Source: Taenia hydatigena
Taxonomy: Eukaryota > Platyhelminthes > Cestoda > Cyclophyllidea > Taeniidae
NCBI GenBank assembly: GCA_036345935.2
Contig: JADWOT020000001.1
Span: forward strand, 22,005,187-22,069,186
Length of the DNA stretch: 64,000 nucleotides
Direction of reading: 5' to 3'
Shown: positions 13,601-25,220 of the stretch, one piece after another
Position numbering within the stretch: position 1 is the stretch's first letter
Layout of the letters: each line of letters starts with the position of its first letter
Made by a program: the position numbers and the translations under genes
Notes under the pieces: generated by a model
Databases searched by the model: none
Told to the model about the DNA's origin: nothing
Seen by the model: the letters and a program-made list of their open reading frames with translations, nothing else

Positions 13601-16600
13601 AGAGGGATGGATGTGGGACGAATCATAGAATGAGTTGACATGCGTTATCACATTCACGCATTAAAGTAATCAGCCTATTTTTAAGAAAGTCTTAAGAGTT
13701 AAAGTAAATTTCACTTTTGAAAAAGCATGCAAAACCTTTAACTAAGTGATTACCGCAGCACACTCCTCGCACCATTTGCACCATTCAGGTGCAGATCCCT
13801 TCTGCGTTCACACTCAAGAGAAACGACGCATGAAATCAAAGCCCATTATAGTGTATTATTTAAATGGAGACGTAACCTTTAAATGAGACGTAACAGGGTG
13901 AAACAGGGAAGTGTACATGCCCCTGCTCTTAAGTACTTCTTAGTTGCCTATTCTAAATTGTCTTGAATAAACCTCGGCATCTCTGATAGCGTGGTGGAAA
14001 TGAGTGAAAAATTACACCGAAGTATTGCAAACTGAAACTCAAATACCCAGTATTAATTTGTCCTTTTAAAAGACAGATTCGAAAGCATTCTCACCGATGG
14101 TCTAAGAATGGAGGGTCCCATTATATCCTCTCCAGCTGATATAATGCAGGGAGCCTGGAAGATATCGTCAGAGGCCACCTCCATGCTCAATCCACTCTGA
14201 TGACACGGACTCGCCACTGGATGCTACAACATCCACAAAATGTTCCCAAGTTAGTTGGTAACTTATATGATATTACAACGGTAGGCATTGATAATTCAGC
14301 AGGAACAGAATAACGTTCTTATTAACTGGACCCATTCCGCGTTTCTCTTTGAGCTCCTTGACCGCAGCATCAAGATCTGCCCATTTTTGCAGCAATATAG
14401 CAATCGCTGGACGTGTGCACCTGCCCGGCTAATCCCATAAAGATGTGTGTCCCATGTCACATTCTAAAAGCAGGCTTACCCTTAATTTTCTCTATCCTAC
14501 CCTGACACTGTCAAACCCTTTACTGATATTCCATCAGTAGGACGTCATTTGCCATCATCACCATCAACACTCACCTGCAGATCAGCACCCTGAGTCAGGA
14601 AGGCCAGATAGCGCGCCTGTATTGTATCGACCCCATAGCAAAGGTGGCTGTGACTGGAGAGGTTGTAGCTCTGCCCGAACGCCATCACTTTCATTCCACT
14701 CTCGTGAAGAGCCTCTTCAGCGGACAGCATTAAAGTCATCTGGGTGCTCGCCTCACCCAAATTCAGCGCACCGAGCATTGGCAAGAGACGGAATCGGGAC
14801 TCCGAATTCTCCTACAAAGGCGATGTCGAATCATAGGCAACTTATTCCTCCTGCAAGTAATGCAGAACTGTCTCACATCTGTCAATGGCTATAATAGCTT
14901 TGATGACTTTCAATCCCCTCAGACATGGTGCTGATTTTCCAACGCATGGAATTCAAGAATTGATGTATCCTGATCAAAGGGAAATGCAAGCAAAAGAGGA
15001 AAGTGCAATGGTTACCAAAATGAACAAAAGAGAAATGGATGAATTTATGAATGGATGGGACAAATATGCAGAGCTTCAACACTGAACGAATGATTGGTAG
15101 ATGGATGGATAGCAGTCTATTCAGTAGCAAAATTTAGGTAAACAGGATGCTTTGTTCCTACTAATGCTGGTGAATCTTGTAATGGCTTAAGTCAGCTATC
15201 AGAGGTGCTTGCTATTGACATTAATGTCTCGTTTAGCATTTGACCAGCTTGATGAGACACTAATAACCATGGTTTCGAAAAGCAGTTGTTAATAATAAAC
15301 GTTTTTTCCTTCAAAGCACATTTAATCACATGAATGATGGGTTGCTAGGCGGAGGCAAACTAAAAGGCTGGAATAAGGGCGTTTCAGGGCACATGATTAA
15401 GAAAGCAAAAGAACTGGTTTGTGGAAGGCAAAACGCTGCTGTAAACAGCGCACGCTAATCATTGTTACTCTGTGCAAAAGAGGTGCCAAGTCACACGCAC
15501 CAGGGTGATTTTATTGACATATACTTCTCCATTTGAATGCAGAAGTCTAAAACAAGAATGCCCATGCCTGCTAACTGTCGATTCTAAAAACTTCTATGAC
15601 CAAAGCCTCAGCCATAATATTGTTGTACTCATAAATGATGTGGACGCCTCAAAAGGCGCTTGCGGCTGTCTCTTAGGATACCGGCTTTGATTGTTACCAT
15701 CTCATGTGCTTCGTTGTTATTGGCCACTGGGTGGCGCCCGTGAAGGTATGGACAGATGGATGGACAGAAGTGCGGGTGCATGAGAGTGGACTGCATGGAT
15801 ACAAATAGAATGTTTTACCCACCATTATAAAGTTTCCCATGAGGTAATTGACCGCCAACCAGGCGTAGATACCCTCGTCTGGACCACTCACCACCCTTAC
15901 ATCCTCCATCTTGCTCACCACCACCCCTTCCGACGCCGATCCTGCCAGTGCATTCCTCAACGCCTCCAGTAACGCCTGCACCTTTTCCGGACTCGTCTTT
16001 CTACAAGTGTGTCATTCATATTTAGCAGTAGTAAAGTTTTTAAGAATGCAGCTAACAAGGTTTTTGAGGTGCTTCAGCGTACACACGATATTCTGCAGCT
16101 CCTCATAGACTTTGCAGTTTTTCCATGACTGCTTTTGAGGGATCGACTATGATTCACGGATTCCTTCTTACAAATCTTTGTACTCAGGTTGCATGGAATA
16201 GATAAGGGTATCAAGATTGCTTACTCCAGCATTCGAACACCTTCCACAGCTCCAAGGAAGATGCGAGTGTCCTTCCGGCGGTCTGTTGGGACTCCTCTGG
16301 TGATTACTGCGTCAGCCTCCTGTACAATCGCATCAGCGGCATCCTTGGGATTGTCAACAAAGAAGGACGTTCCAGAACCTAAAAGAAGTATGACAAAATG
16401 AAGAGGACCGGTGTCTATATTTTCTTTTTAACGTGCCAAAATGAGACCCACTAATTGAGTAATAGCTGCGCTGATGAATCCAAGCGTTTGTTCGACCATG
16501 CCAGTCAGTGTATTCGAAGAGGGAAAACTTGCAGACACTCAGTCCACAATCAATTACGAGCAAGTACTGCGTATAATTTGGAAAATATTGAGGTAACAAG

Positions 16601-17035
16601 GGCGATGAGAAACAAGAAACTTAGGAGAAAATCCGCATTTAATAAAAAAATTACAATTCTTCCTATTTTGCCAAAAAATTCACAATTAAGGGAAGTTTAT
16701 GTACGTATTTTACGGTATTCTGGCATTTTTCTAAAGTTAACAAAGCTTGGGCAACAATCAAATCCTTGACTTATTCTATCAAAAAGTTTTGTACTCAAAG
16801 CAAAGACAATGCGCCCAGACTAACTACCTTCCACTTCAAACCTACTCCCTTTAGAGTATTATAATATAGAAGTTTAAAACTGATCTCCGATTAAAGTAGG
16901 AGAAAAAACGACTCAAATATAATGCGCTTATTCGTTTGGAAGACAACAGCTTACTTTAGTAGGAGGATTCATACTGATCGCGGCGAGTACGGCGAGTATA
17001 GTGATAGCAATGAGACCCGCCAACATGGTGGCCAT
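10671..17035 (-). CDS. Ecto-NTPDase (CD39/ENTPD-family) homologue, multi-exon, possibly catalytically altered
   Basis: The family hydrolyses extracellular ATP/ADP and is anchored by a membrane helix at each end. Minus-strand coding exons: N-terminal exon ending 16955, then 16566-16452, 16378-16225, 16000-15823, 14811-14575, 14223-14095, 13443-13315, 12924-12805, 12381-12256 and 10856-10671 (stop TAG). From 16566 on, all exons have AG/GT borders and join in phase, giving 457 residues; CD39 has about 510 in all. Motifs seen: ACR1 YLLVIDCGLSVCKFSLFEY, ACR2 DTRIFLGAVEGVRML, ACR3 VSGPDEGIYAWLAVNYLMG, ACR4 LGALNLGEASTQMTL, and SWSTGYALDATGRIP before the C-terminal helix. The N-terminal exon encodes a helix rich in A, I and L after a basic KYSRRP stretch. 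The start is unsure: the first in-frame ATG is at 17035, but open frame runs up to 17119 without an ATG, so a 5' exon may exist. Odd: DCGLSVC replaces the usual DAGSSHT, and NLGEAS replaces DLGGAS. Family call firm; activity doubtful. Confidence 0.88.
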
Positions 17036-17119
17036 CAGTATGTACACAGGACGTCGTGAATATTTGACGATCACCTCACTTATTGCCCCGAACTCTTCAA
17101 TTATTTTGGTAAAGTGCAA
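16955..17119 (-). CDS. N-terminal signal-anchor exon of the NTPDase-like gene
   Basis: Open frame ending at a GTAAGC donor (last exon base 16955). It encodes a basic segment (KYSRRP) followed by a hydrophobic helix (LMATMLAGLIAITILAVLAA) and SMNPPTK, which leads in phase 0 into the ACR1 exon at 16566. An in-frame TGA lies upstream of 17119 and there is no ATG before 17035. The exon therefore either starts translation at 17035 with a very short cytosolic tail, or is spliced to an unseen 5' exon somewhere after 17119. Confidence 0.65.
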
Positions 17120-17850
17120 TGAGGTAGTTTGAGGTTGTGTAAAATTTCAGAGTAAGAGGGTAAAATCAACATTCTGACTAAACCGCGAACTCAAAGCACT
17201 AACGAAACAGGAGAAACTAGTTATTTGCCAAACATATGCCTTGGATTTACAATAAGAATGCATCAAAATATTCTAAGTGTTAAACGTCATATTTGCCATT
17301 TGTTTGATTGTCATTATCTATTTAAACTTTCCATGTTAGGCTAAGTTAAGTCTAATTAAACTGCTTATCTTAGTGGCTTAAAGGCATAAGAAAAAGAAAC
17401 GAGCATACTCTCTACCGCCATGCTGCCTATGATGCCCCGATTCGCGTACTGGCTTTCGCGCTGACTGACCTTGAGACGCCAATTTACTTGCTTAAGCAAA
17501 AGAAAACATAAAGAATTTTTACCATTAAGACTAATAAATGACAAATGTTTAAATATTGCTGCAGGCGTCTTCAAATTAAGAAAAAAATGACTGTAAAACT
17601 CAGCAGGTGCTATTCTATCTTGAATTTTTGCTTGCAATAAACAATTTTGTATGTTTTTGTGTATGTTTTAAGGCATGTTCAGTGCAAAAAGAGCTAGCAC
17701 AGATTCACGCATCAAACGAATATCATGCTATTGGTCACCTACAAGCCTTAATATTCTCAAAAGTACTAAAATCTAATGGTTTTACATTTCTGTCCATCAA
17801 CCTGAAAGTTACACTTACAAAGCGTCATTATTTGCGATTTTAGAAATAGT

Positions 17851-18035
17851 TGTAGCGTTCGAAGGCTCCCTCGAAGGCAAAAGAAGGCAGAATGCTATGG
17901 TAGAATATATGTATTCACCGGACAGAGGGAAATAGGCTGATGGCATGTCCCACAGGCCAGCCTACGCAGATAGGGCAGTACGGCCATCTCTGTGACCTTA
18001 ACCGAAACCGGTAGTTCCAACAAACAAAGTACTAC
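17851..18035 (-). mobile_element. 3' LTR of a minus-strand TRIM element (interrupted)
   Basis: LTR of the TGTAG...CTACA family, read on the minus strand. Together with six bases at 18221-18226 it makes up the 3' LTR of the element whose internal part is 18227-18749. It is split by a plus-oriented solo LTR at 18036-18220. Full-length copies in this window are about 186 bp. Confidence 0.85.
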
Positions 18036-18220
18036 TGTAGTACTTTATCTGTTTGTGCTGCCGATTTCTGCCAAGGTCACAGTGGTGGCCGTACTGCCCT
18101 AGCTGCGTGGGCTGGCCTGTGGGCCATGCCAGCGGCCCATTTCCCTCTGTCCGGTGAATATATGTATTCTACCCTGCCACTTTGCCTTCTTTTGCATTAA
18201 GGGAGCCTCGGGACGCTACA
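18036..18220 (+). mobile_element. Solo TRIM LTR nested in another LTR, with 5-bp target-site duplication
   Basis: A complete 185-bp LTR starting TGTAGTACTTT and ending GGGACGCTACA. It is flanked on both sides by ACTAC (18031-18035 and 18221-18225), a perfect 5-bp target-site duplication. It lies six bases inside the 3' LTR of the minus-strand element and in the opposite orientation, giving the local palindrome AAAGTACTACTGTAGTACTTT. Confidence 0.88.
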
Positions 18221-18749
18221 ACTACATTGCCCCTCTCCTCTTTCGCGCGTCGTCCGCGACGCGCCCCTCGGTTATCTCCCGCGTCAGCCATCACAGCATA
18301 CTCAGTGCTGCAAGAAGCACCCACGAGCTAACCATCCCAGTCGCCGACATTCGACGCGATTGAGGCGATGCTTCACACCAACGTCAGTGATCCCTCTTCA
18401 CAGTGCATTGCACTTCGAGTTTCGTTTGGCTTGGAAACTGAGTTCAGAATAAGTGGTTCTGCCGACTATCAGTATGTCTGTAGGGGGCGTTAGCACGCCG
18501 ATCTCCTTAGGCAAGTATATTAGGGGTAATCTTTGGAACGAAACTTTCCAGGTGGTCCATGGCTAGTGTCGCTTCAGTTGTTGATAGCTTTCTTGTAGAA
18601 CACGGAGAAGGGGTAAATGCCGGAGGTGGACGTCGTTCGTGGCCCATCCGTAGCACATGCACTTCTTTCGCACCGCTGCAACATGCCGTAGGCGGTGGAG
18701 ATCGGGATAAAATCCCTATAGAGTCGGGTCCGCTTTCCGCTGCCACCAA
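18221..18749 (-). mobile_element. Internal region of the minus-strand TRIM (PBS to polypurine tract)
   Basis: Read on the minus strand, it begins two bases after the 5' LTR with a primer-binding-site-like TGGTGGCAGCGG, fitting a tRNA 3' end of CCGCTGCCACCA. It ends with a polypurine tract (GAAAGAGGAGAGGGG) just before TGTAG. At about 525 bp it has no room for gag or pol, and no long sense ORF is seen, so the element is non-autonomous. It is nearly collinear with 45728-46250. Confidence 0.85.
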
Positions 18750-18922
18750 TGTAGCGTCCCGAGGCTCCCTTGTAGGCAAAAGAAGGCGGAATGCTAGGGT
18801 AGAATATATATATATTCACCGGACAGAAGGACAAAGGCTGCTGGCATGGCCCGGAGGCCAGCCCACGCAGCTAGGGCAATACAGCCACCTCTGTGACCTT
18901 GACAGAAACCAGCAGGGACTTA
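18750..18922 (-). mobile_element. 5' LTR of the minus-strand TRIM (outer end lost)
   Basis: It starts on the plus strand as TGTAGCGTCCCGAGG at 18750 and matches the other LTRs up to about 18922 (CAGAAACCAGCAG). The last dozen or so bases, which would carry the outer TGTAG end, are replaced by unrelated sequence, so no target-site duplication can be read for this element. Confidence 0.8.
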
Positions 18923-18961
18923 CGCGAAAATGAGATCAACAGCTTACTAACACAGTTTGTA

Positions 18962-19135
18962 TGTAGTCGATTTCTGTTAGAGGCATTTGGGTGTCTGTAT
19001 GGCCCTAGCTGGGTGGGCTGGCCTCTGGACCATGCTAGCAGCCCTGATCTCTCTATCGTTATGTATATATATATATATGTATTCTACCCTAATATAATGC
19101 GTTTTTTGCCCTTAACAAGGTCTTGGAACGCTACA
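18962..19135 (+). mobile_element. Degenerate solo TRIM LTR
   Basis: Starts TGTAGTCGATTTCTG and ends GGAACGCTACA. It keeps the core GGCCCTAGCTGGGTGGGCTGG and a (TA)n tract at about 19060-19080. It is clearly older or more diverged than the neighbouring copies and lies head to head with the LTR at 18750-18922. Confidence 0.75.
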
Positions 19136-22100
19136 GTAGACATAGACACAAACTGTAAATCTTCACTTCTCCATTTTACAAAAGGCACAGTGGGCTCAAT
19201 TCATTCCTTGTGTATTTGTATCTTTTTTCCTTTCAAACTGGTAGAAGCCAATAGGTGCTTGACGTCACAATAACACAATGCTCTCCTTTAGACTGTGTGG
19301 ATGTGTTCCCAATCAAGGCAACTTATCAGCTAGCACCGCGAGGATGGCAACACTCCTAAACTCTACATCCTCTCCATTGTGTTAGTCTGCCTTTACCCGT
19401 GAATAAGTTGCGTCTCACTAGCCTAAGGTAGCCTTTCTTACTACCCTTGATTGAGTTTTGTGGCAAATCACTAGCATTAGTTCCTATTACAAAGGGCAGT
19501 GGCACTAAAACAGAAAGGATAGGAATGACCTTCTTCTTGTCAAGCTAATCATTACTTAGAAATGACCGCTGCAGTGACCTACCAAAGGTCCATTTTAAGC
19601 TGCAAGTTGCCTCCATTTAATAAGAAGCGAGTTGGATCAATTTTCTTTCATTTGAAGACTATTTGATGTCCCTAATGTAAACACCGCGAACCTGTCAACT
19701 TGTCACTCCATACGCATGTGACAATGTGGTAGGACTGGCACTGAGGTACCGCTCTGTCAAAATAGGTGTGATTGTCAACGCTCACTCACGAGGTGACTTT
19801 CATTGGGGTGTTTGTAGTGCCCCACGACGGAGCCATAACAGAGGAGCTCCTAATGGGAGAGGTTTTGGTCCTGTTGGGATAGGCCTCTCTGGACGGTTCA
19901 CTTCAGTTCAGTAGAGAGTTAATCAACACGAATATGCTCTATTCCTTAAGAGTAGGTGATTTCATCCCCTTTGCCTTTGTTTTAGCACTACATTGCAGAC
20001 ACCTGAAGGTTACTGCAGCCCCGCCAAATGCTTTCAGTTTCGGCATCCCTTTTGAAGTTGTACAGCTCTTTGAAGCAATTTTACAATCAAATGCAACGAT
20101 CACAGCACGGACTTCTTTCCCACATAGGTATTAGAGAACTCTAAAATAGAAACCAATTACTGTAACCGATTAAAAGGGATTTTGAAGAGTCTTAAAAAGG
20201 GTTTAAGGGGAGAAATGAACTCAACCCCAACGCACGAATCATGAAGGCTGCGAAAGGACGCTAGATTGATGGATGGAATGATGGGTATGGATGAGGCTGG
20301 CGTAGTACGAGAGATCATATTAGATAATAAAAAGCAAATCCCACTGTCCAGATTTAGGTAAAAGCACATAAGTTGTTTTGCTTTCGTCTTTTATGTTGGA
20401 ATGCAATCCACCGATTGTAGTGCTCTTTGGGAGGGTAATCATCACACCTCTTGGTGGCTTTCATTTGTCAAGGTGAATATGCAACATTTCCGCTTTTTAG
20501 TTTACAATGCTGCAATGTCAATTTGTTGTCGAACCACCTTTGATCAACGAGTCTTTCATTACATTCCAGTTCTCTGGGGATACGGTAGTCGCACCATGAG
20601 GTTAATCTTTCCATTTGTTTTATTAAGGATACTGGCTTGAAGGTATAGATCAGCGATCCTTCATTTAATCCTTTGACAGGTGGATTTGGGTGCTTACACG
20701 CGATATTGAAGTCAAAGTAAGCCATTGTGACAAGGAAAGGAAGATCAGTTAAGCCCAATGGTAAATTAGATTGTTACAACATCCATCTCTCCATCTTGCG
20801 TCCATCCACGTAAGTTACGTGCTGGACGTTAACTACCAATGCCAAAAGGCGACGTAGGGCTGTCTTGAGGCGTCCATGCCTTTCATATGTTGCGCGCCGT
20901 TGGCTGAGGCTCTTGTAGCATCTCCACTTGAAAGCCTTTGTAGGTTTAGACAAGCACACCCTTATCCGAGCTCTATAAATGAGTGCAGAGGAATATTTTT
21001 ATTAACGAGAGTCGTCGTAGGTGTGCAGCAAAGGCTTTGAAGTGCACTTGACATTTAGCGTTTCGCACATCCGTTGACACGTTTTTAAGGCTCCACTTAT
21101 GGCAAATGTTGCGTTCCTCATAGTACCACACTCCAATGTTACAATTTGCCTCTTCTTCCAAACTTTTCGTCTGTGGACAGTTAAAATGCATTACCAGCAT
21201 ATACCTGTCGGCACCACTACCACCACTGTTTGCCAACCAAATTGTTTACGCATTACATGAGGCATTGATACCAGAAGAGACCATCATGTCACTGAATGGA
21301 ATCAGTTCAATGGAATGGTGAATTAAACCATGGCATGGTCACCACCATTGGCGAAAGGTTACGCCTAGTCTACCCTCCTTCACCATCACTTATTCCCCCA
21401 TTAAAGTGATAGTCCATACAAAACTTTAAGCATATTCATTCTGGAGTACCTGCAGTAAGTCAAGACTACAAGTAGAATTCAAGAAAATAAAAAAAAAAAA
21501 CAGTTTTTTTCGCATTTTCCAACCCCTCATCGCCCATTAATACCCGCGCCCTAGTAGTTATGCGATTCTTTGCCGGTGCTATTCAATGCCTCAAACAAAA
21601 AAACTGCAAACAAGCTAAGTTTAATACCGACGACGCATGGTGCAATATGATGTGTCCTCCTTTTCCACCCTAATGCAAACCCTCTCGATTTTGGCGTTAA
21701 GTGATTCGTAATTGTTCGAATAAAATTGAGTAAACAGCCTACTAATTTTTATCAGTAGATAAGGCGTATAAAAACATGACGGATGAACCCAGAGCGGCGC
21801 CAATGGGTACCGACTGGCAAAATATCCATTAGGCTCATTTTTTGCTTTCGATAATTTACCTTGTATTAACGTGCTGTTCACAATATCACAAAAGACAGAC
21901 CAATAAAAAGAAATGTTACTTTGATAACTTGAGGCTCGTCAGTCTCTGCGGCGTGTACTTCCCTCTCGGCAGTGAGACTGCTGCGACTTCAAAGCATGCT
22001 TAGGTTCAAGCCTTCAAAGCCCTCACAGAAAACTCGCCGACCCTAGTATTGAGCTACTAAACGAAAAAAAGCTCGTATAGTGTAAGTCGAATCAACTGCA

Positions 22101-24930
22101 ACTAATTCCAATGCTCTTTTACTCGGCATCGAAGTCTCAAAACGCATCCCACGTTTCCATCCTGTTCAAATCTAACATCAAAGTCGCCTTCTATCAAGCT
22201 AGCTTTTGCTTTATGCGAAAACAGCATTTCCAGACGTTTAAGATGAGAGGGCACTGCGGTTTCCAAGCCCATTTTATCCCGTGTTCCAATATGTGGATCA
22301 CTGCTTCATCAATCCAAGATGGCAAAACTCAGCTGCTGTATTTATTCCGCGGAAGCAGACAGTGCTTCCTATAAAGTTATTTCCAAACACCCATTGATCA
22401 AATTCACACAAACCCTGTCCAGTTTCCTTAGCCAATGCACACGGTCGATTTGTTTGTGGGTCTCTTCAACTCTCGCTGTCTAAATAGGACTTCTCAAGCC
22501 CATAACTGATGTTGTATTCTCCACACTGCTTCGTACACACAGGATTCGATAATCCAACACCTACTTTATGCGATCCCACAAATATTGCTTTCAAATGACT
22601 CTGGTTGCAGTAGAAAGCCACTTGAGTTAAAGCAATGAATGCAAAAGTGAGGTGTGGCGGCAGGAGTGGAAAGGGTGGGTGGAAGACGTGGAGTAAAGCG
22701 ATGTGACATGTTGGATGCACTGCGTATTCGAATAAAGCGGTAGTCAGCAAACAAAGATAAAGGAGGATAAGGAGTTTGATGGAATATAGTTTAATGTGAA
22801 TGTAGAGAGAACCAACGCAATCGCTCAGACTGAAATTGCATTTGCGTAGTTTTGGAGAAACGCAGACCCTCAGATGAAAAGTAGCAGCTGGAAAAATTCG
22901 TTGGGAAGTTGCGATTGACTGAAGAAGTCGTGTTTTCTCAATGGAAAAAAAGGAACACGAGAATCTCCTCGCAAGTCATCTCTTTGGTAACCAGAAACTC
23001 ATCAAGGGGGGGCTTACCTCACCTTCTTTTCCTGTCGGTGACTGCTCCTTGAAATTGCCACGTTAACACCTAAAGTGGATCGGCTTATGTGCACCACCTC
23101 TGCTGGATTCGTGTTAGCCATTAGTGTGGCTCTTTACACACCAATTCTACTGCCAACATTTGATTAGAAAGGAGAGAGGTGAAGCAAGCACTTCTTGTGT
23201 CTCACTGGACGAAGAAAGCACCTCAGCCGTGTTAGTCGAATCGCCTTCAAAGCAAACAGGGCCACTAAGAAGGGCAACACTGCAAGTCGGTTGTCTTACG
23301 CACCCTGTGTAAACGCTCAGCAACCCAACACGACCAACGAATTCACTCATCACAGACGTACAGTCGACAGCTCTTTAATGATAAGCTCACACTCTTTGCT
23401 AACTCAGCAGCATTTCTGTTCTGAATGTGCTTGAGGGTTGTATTCATCCATACGAAACTACACCACTACCACTTTTGCCTGAGGCCTTGATTAAGAGCGC
23501 CTGCCTGGCAGTAGCCTGGATACACTTGGCAGCCACTGCTGCGTCCATCAAGTCGTCGCTCTGAGTCATGTGAGAGCACTTGGTCCGTCCACGATTCTGG
23601 TGGCCAAATAGAGCCAAACACTCCCTTCAATGGTGAGCGCACAGAACAAGAGTGGATCCTCCCAAGTCAGTTGACGAAGATGGAGATCCTGCTGGTCCAT
23701 CAAAATTGTCAATGAAAGCAAAAGTGGTTCCAGCTTAAACATTTTCCGAATGACCTTACCTCTCCATTCTTAGGCGGTTTCTAAGTCGCTGAATGCTGTG
23801 TGATGAACGAGACAAGGTACTGACCAGACGAGGTGTTAGGCGTGAGAGGAGATCGTATAGCAATGATAATGAGAACAGGCGCCACACCAGAATGACTGGT
23901 GCGAAACTGCCCGTTGAGACCGCCGATGGTATCTCTTTGAAGCCGACGGTTAGGCAGAGATCACACAGTCGTTCCAAGCTCACATTACAGCACCAGCTTT
24001 TGTTAGGTGGATTGGTTAAAAGGTATTTTCTTCCACCTTACCTGCGTCGAGGAGACGACCTTTGTCCCGAAGTGCGCTAAGAAATAAAGAGTAGACATTA
24101 CAAGTGATTCCAAATCCCTTGGGCGAAGAACAAAGGTTGAAAAGGAAGGGGTTGATGAAATGTTGCTGACGACATTTACACGTCGGTGGCATAGGCTGTA
24201 TCGGTATGGAGTATGCAATTCAATGCACAGCAAGCACGCATTAGAGATGACGCTCTCTACCACTGTCACGCATATGTGACAACCACGTTCTCCATCCCAA
24301 CCAGCGTCAAACATAGGTGGCGAAAAACAGTCCGCAAATGTGGTCACAAGTTTGAGAGGCTCAACATGGCCCCACCGAAACCGATTCCGGTCTGTACAAC
24401 CGTCACGCTAATAGCACATGCTCAACGCCGTGTTCGATGCATTTACCTTGGTCAGCTTTTTAATTTCACTGACACAAGTCACTGCTACCTCCAAAACCCT
24501 CAAGAAACAACGTGAACTCAAGTGCAAAGGACTTCTGATGTGTCGACAGTTTCAGGCGAAATGACAATTAAAGACGCGCGAACGCTCTACACTTTTATAG
24601 CAATTCTGACCGCATACTACTGAAAAGAACTCTCAGTAGACCAACTTCATCGCAGAAGACGGTTGTTTATTATGACGTTGGTAGTCTGACTTCAAATCAA
24701 ACAACAATCTCGTGTAGAGTGACTGCAAGCAAAGGCACATACTCAAAATCTGCCTAAAGAAGAGCGACGAAAGAGTCGACTCAAAAGGCAATCGCCTAGG
24801 AGACAATGTGTCTCAACAAAAAAATAATAATCTTTTTGAGGCAAAAGGGCTGTTGAAACGTAAGACGCTGATGCTAAACGTGTGTCTAGAATACGAAATT
24901 TTCGTCACTAATAATTGTGCTTGAAAAGGA
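19136..24930. other. Region without a supported gene
   Basis: The 3' part of the rhophilin gene should end somewhere here on the minus strand, but no exon can be assigned with confidence. A Ser/Pro-rich minus-strand block ending in a stop at about 22566 and an open block at 23810-23960 are possible but unproven. Confidence 0.4.
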
Positions 24931-24936
24931 ACTGAC

Positions 24937-25017
24937 CGCAGCCAGGATGAAGGAGTAAAAGTTGTACACCACCGCCTCCACCACCCGTACTTGCTGTCTC
25001 GAGTAACGGTGTTTCAA
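24937..25017 (-). CDS. Possible further 3' exon after the rhophilin PDZ exon
   Basis: A 27-codon open block between a weak acceptor (GGATAAG) and a GTCAGT donor, phase 0 at both ends, so it could follow the phase-0 PDZ exon ending at 25221. It encodes KHRYSRQQ followed by a hydrophobic stretch (VVYNFYSFILAA). No polypyrimidine tract precedes it, and rhophilins are not membrane proteins, so it may be chance or belong to something else. Confidence 0.15.
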
Positions 25018-25220
25018 CTTATCCGAGTACAACGAATGCGGCAATCGTTAGTCAACGCAGGGCTTTTAGTTTCTCCATTTGAACTGGAATATTTACACAT
25101 TTTGAAATCCTCCGATAAGTTAATGAGAGGATTCCCTCCTGCTTGGATTACTTAGGTTCCATTTTTGAGGCACAGCCAATTAACTAGGCATCCCATCAAA
25201 GTGTCAATAGAGGTGCTCAC

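Noticed and set aside
16189..16401. A plus-strand ORF of 70 codons
   Set aside because: It is the antisense shadow of the NTPDase ACR2 exon; the minus strand gives the recognisable protein and splice sites.
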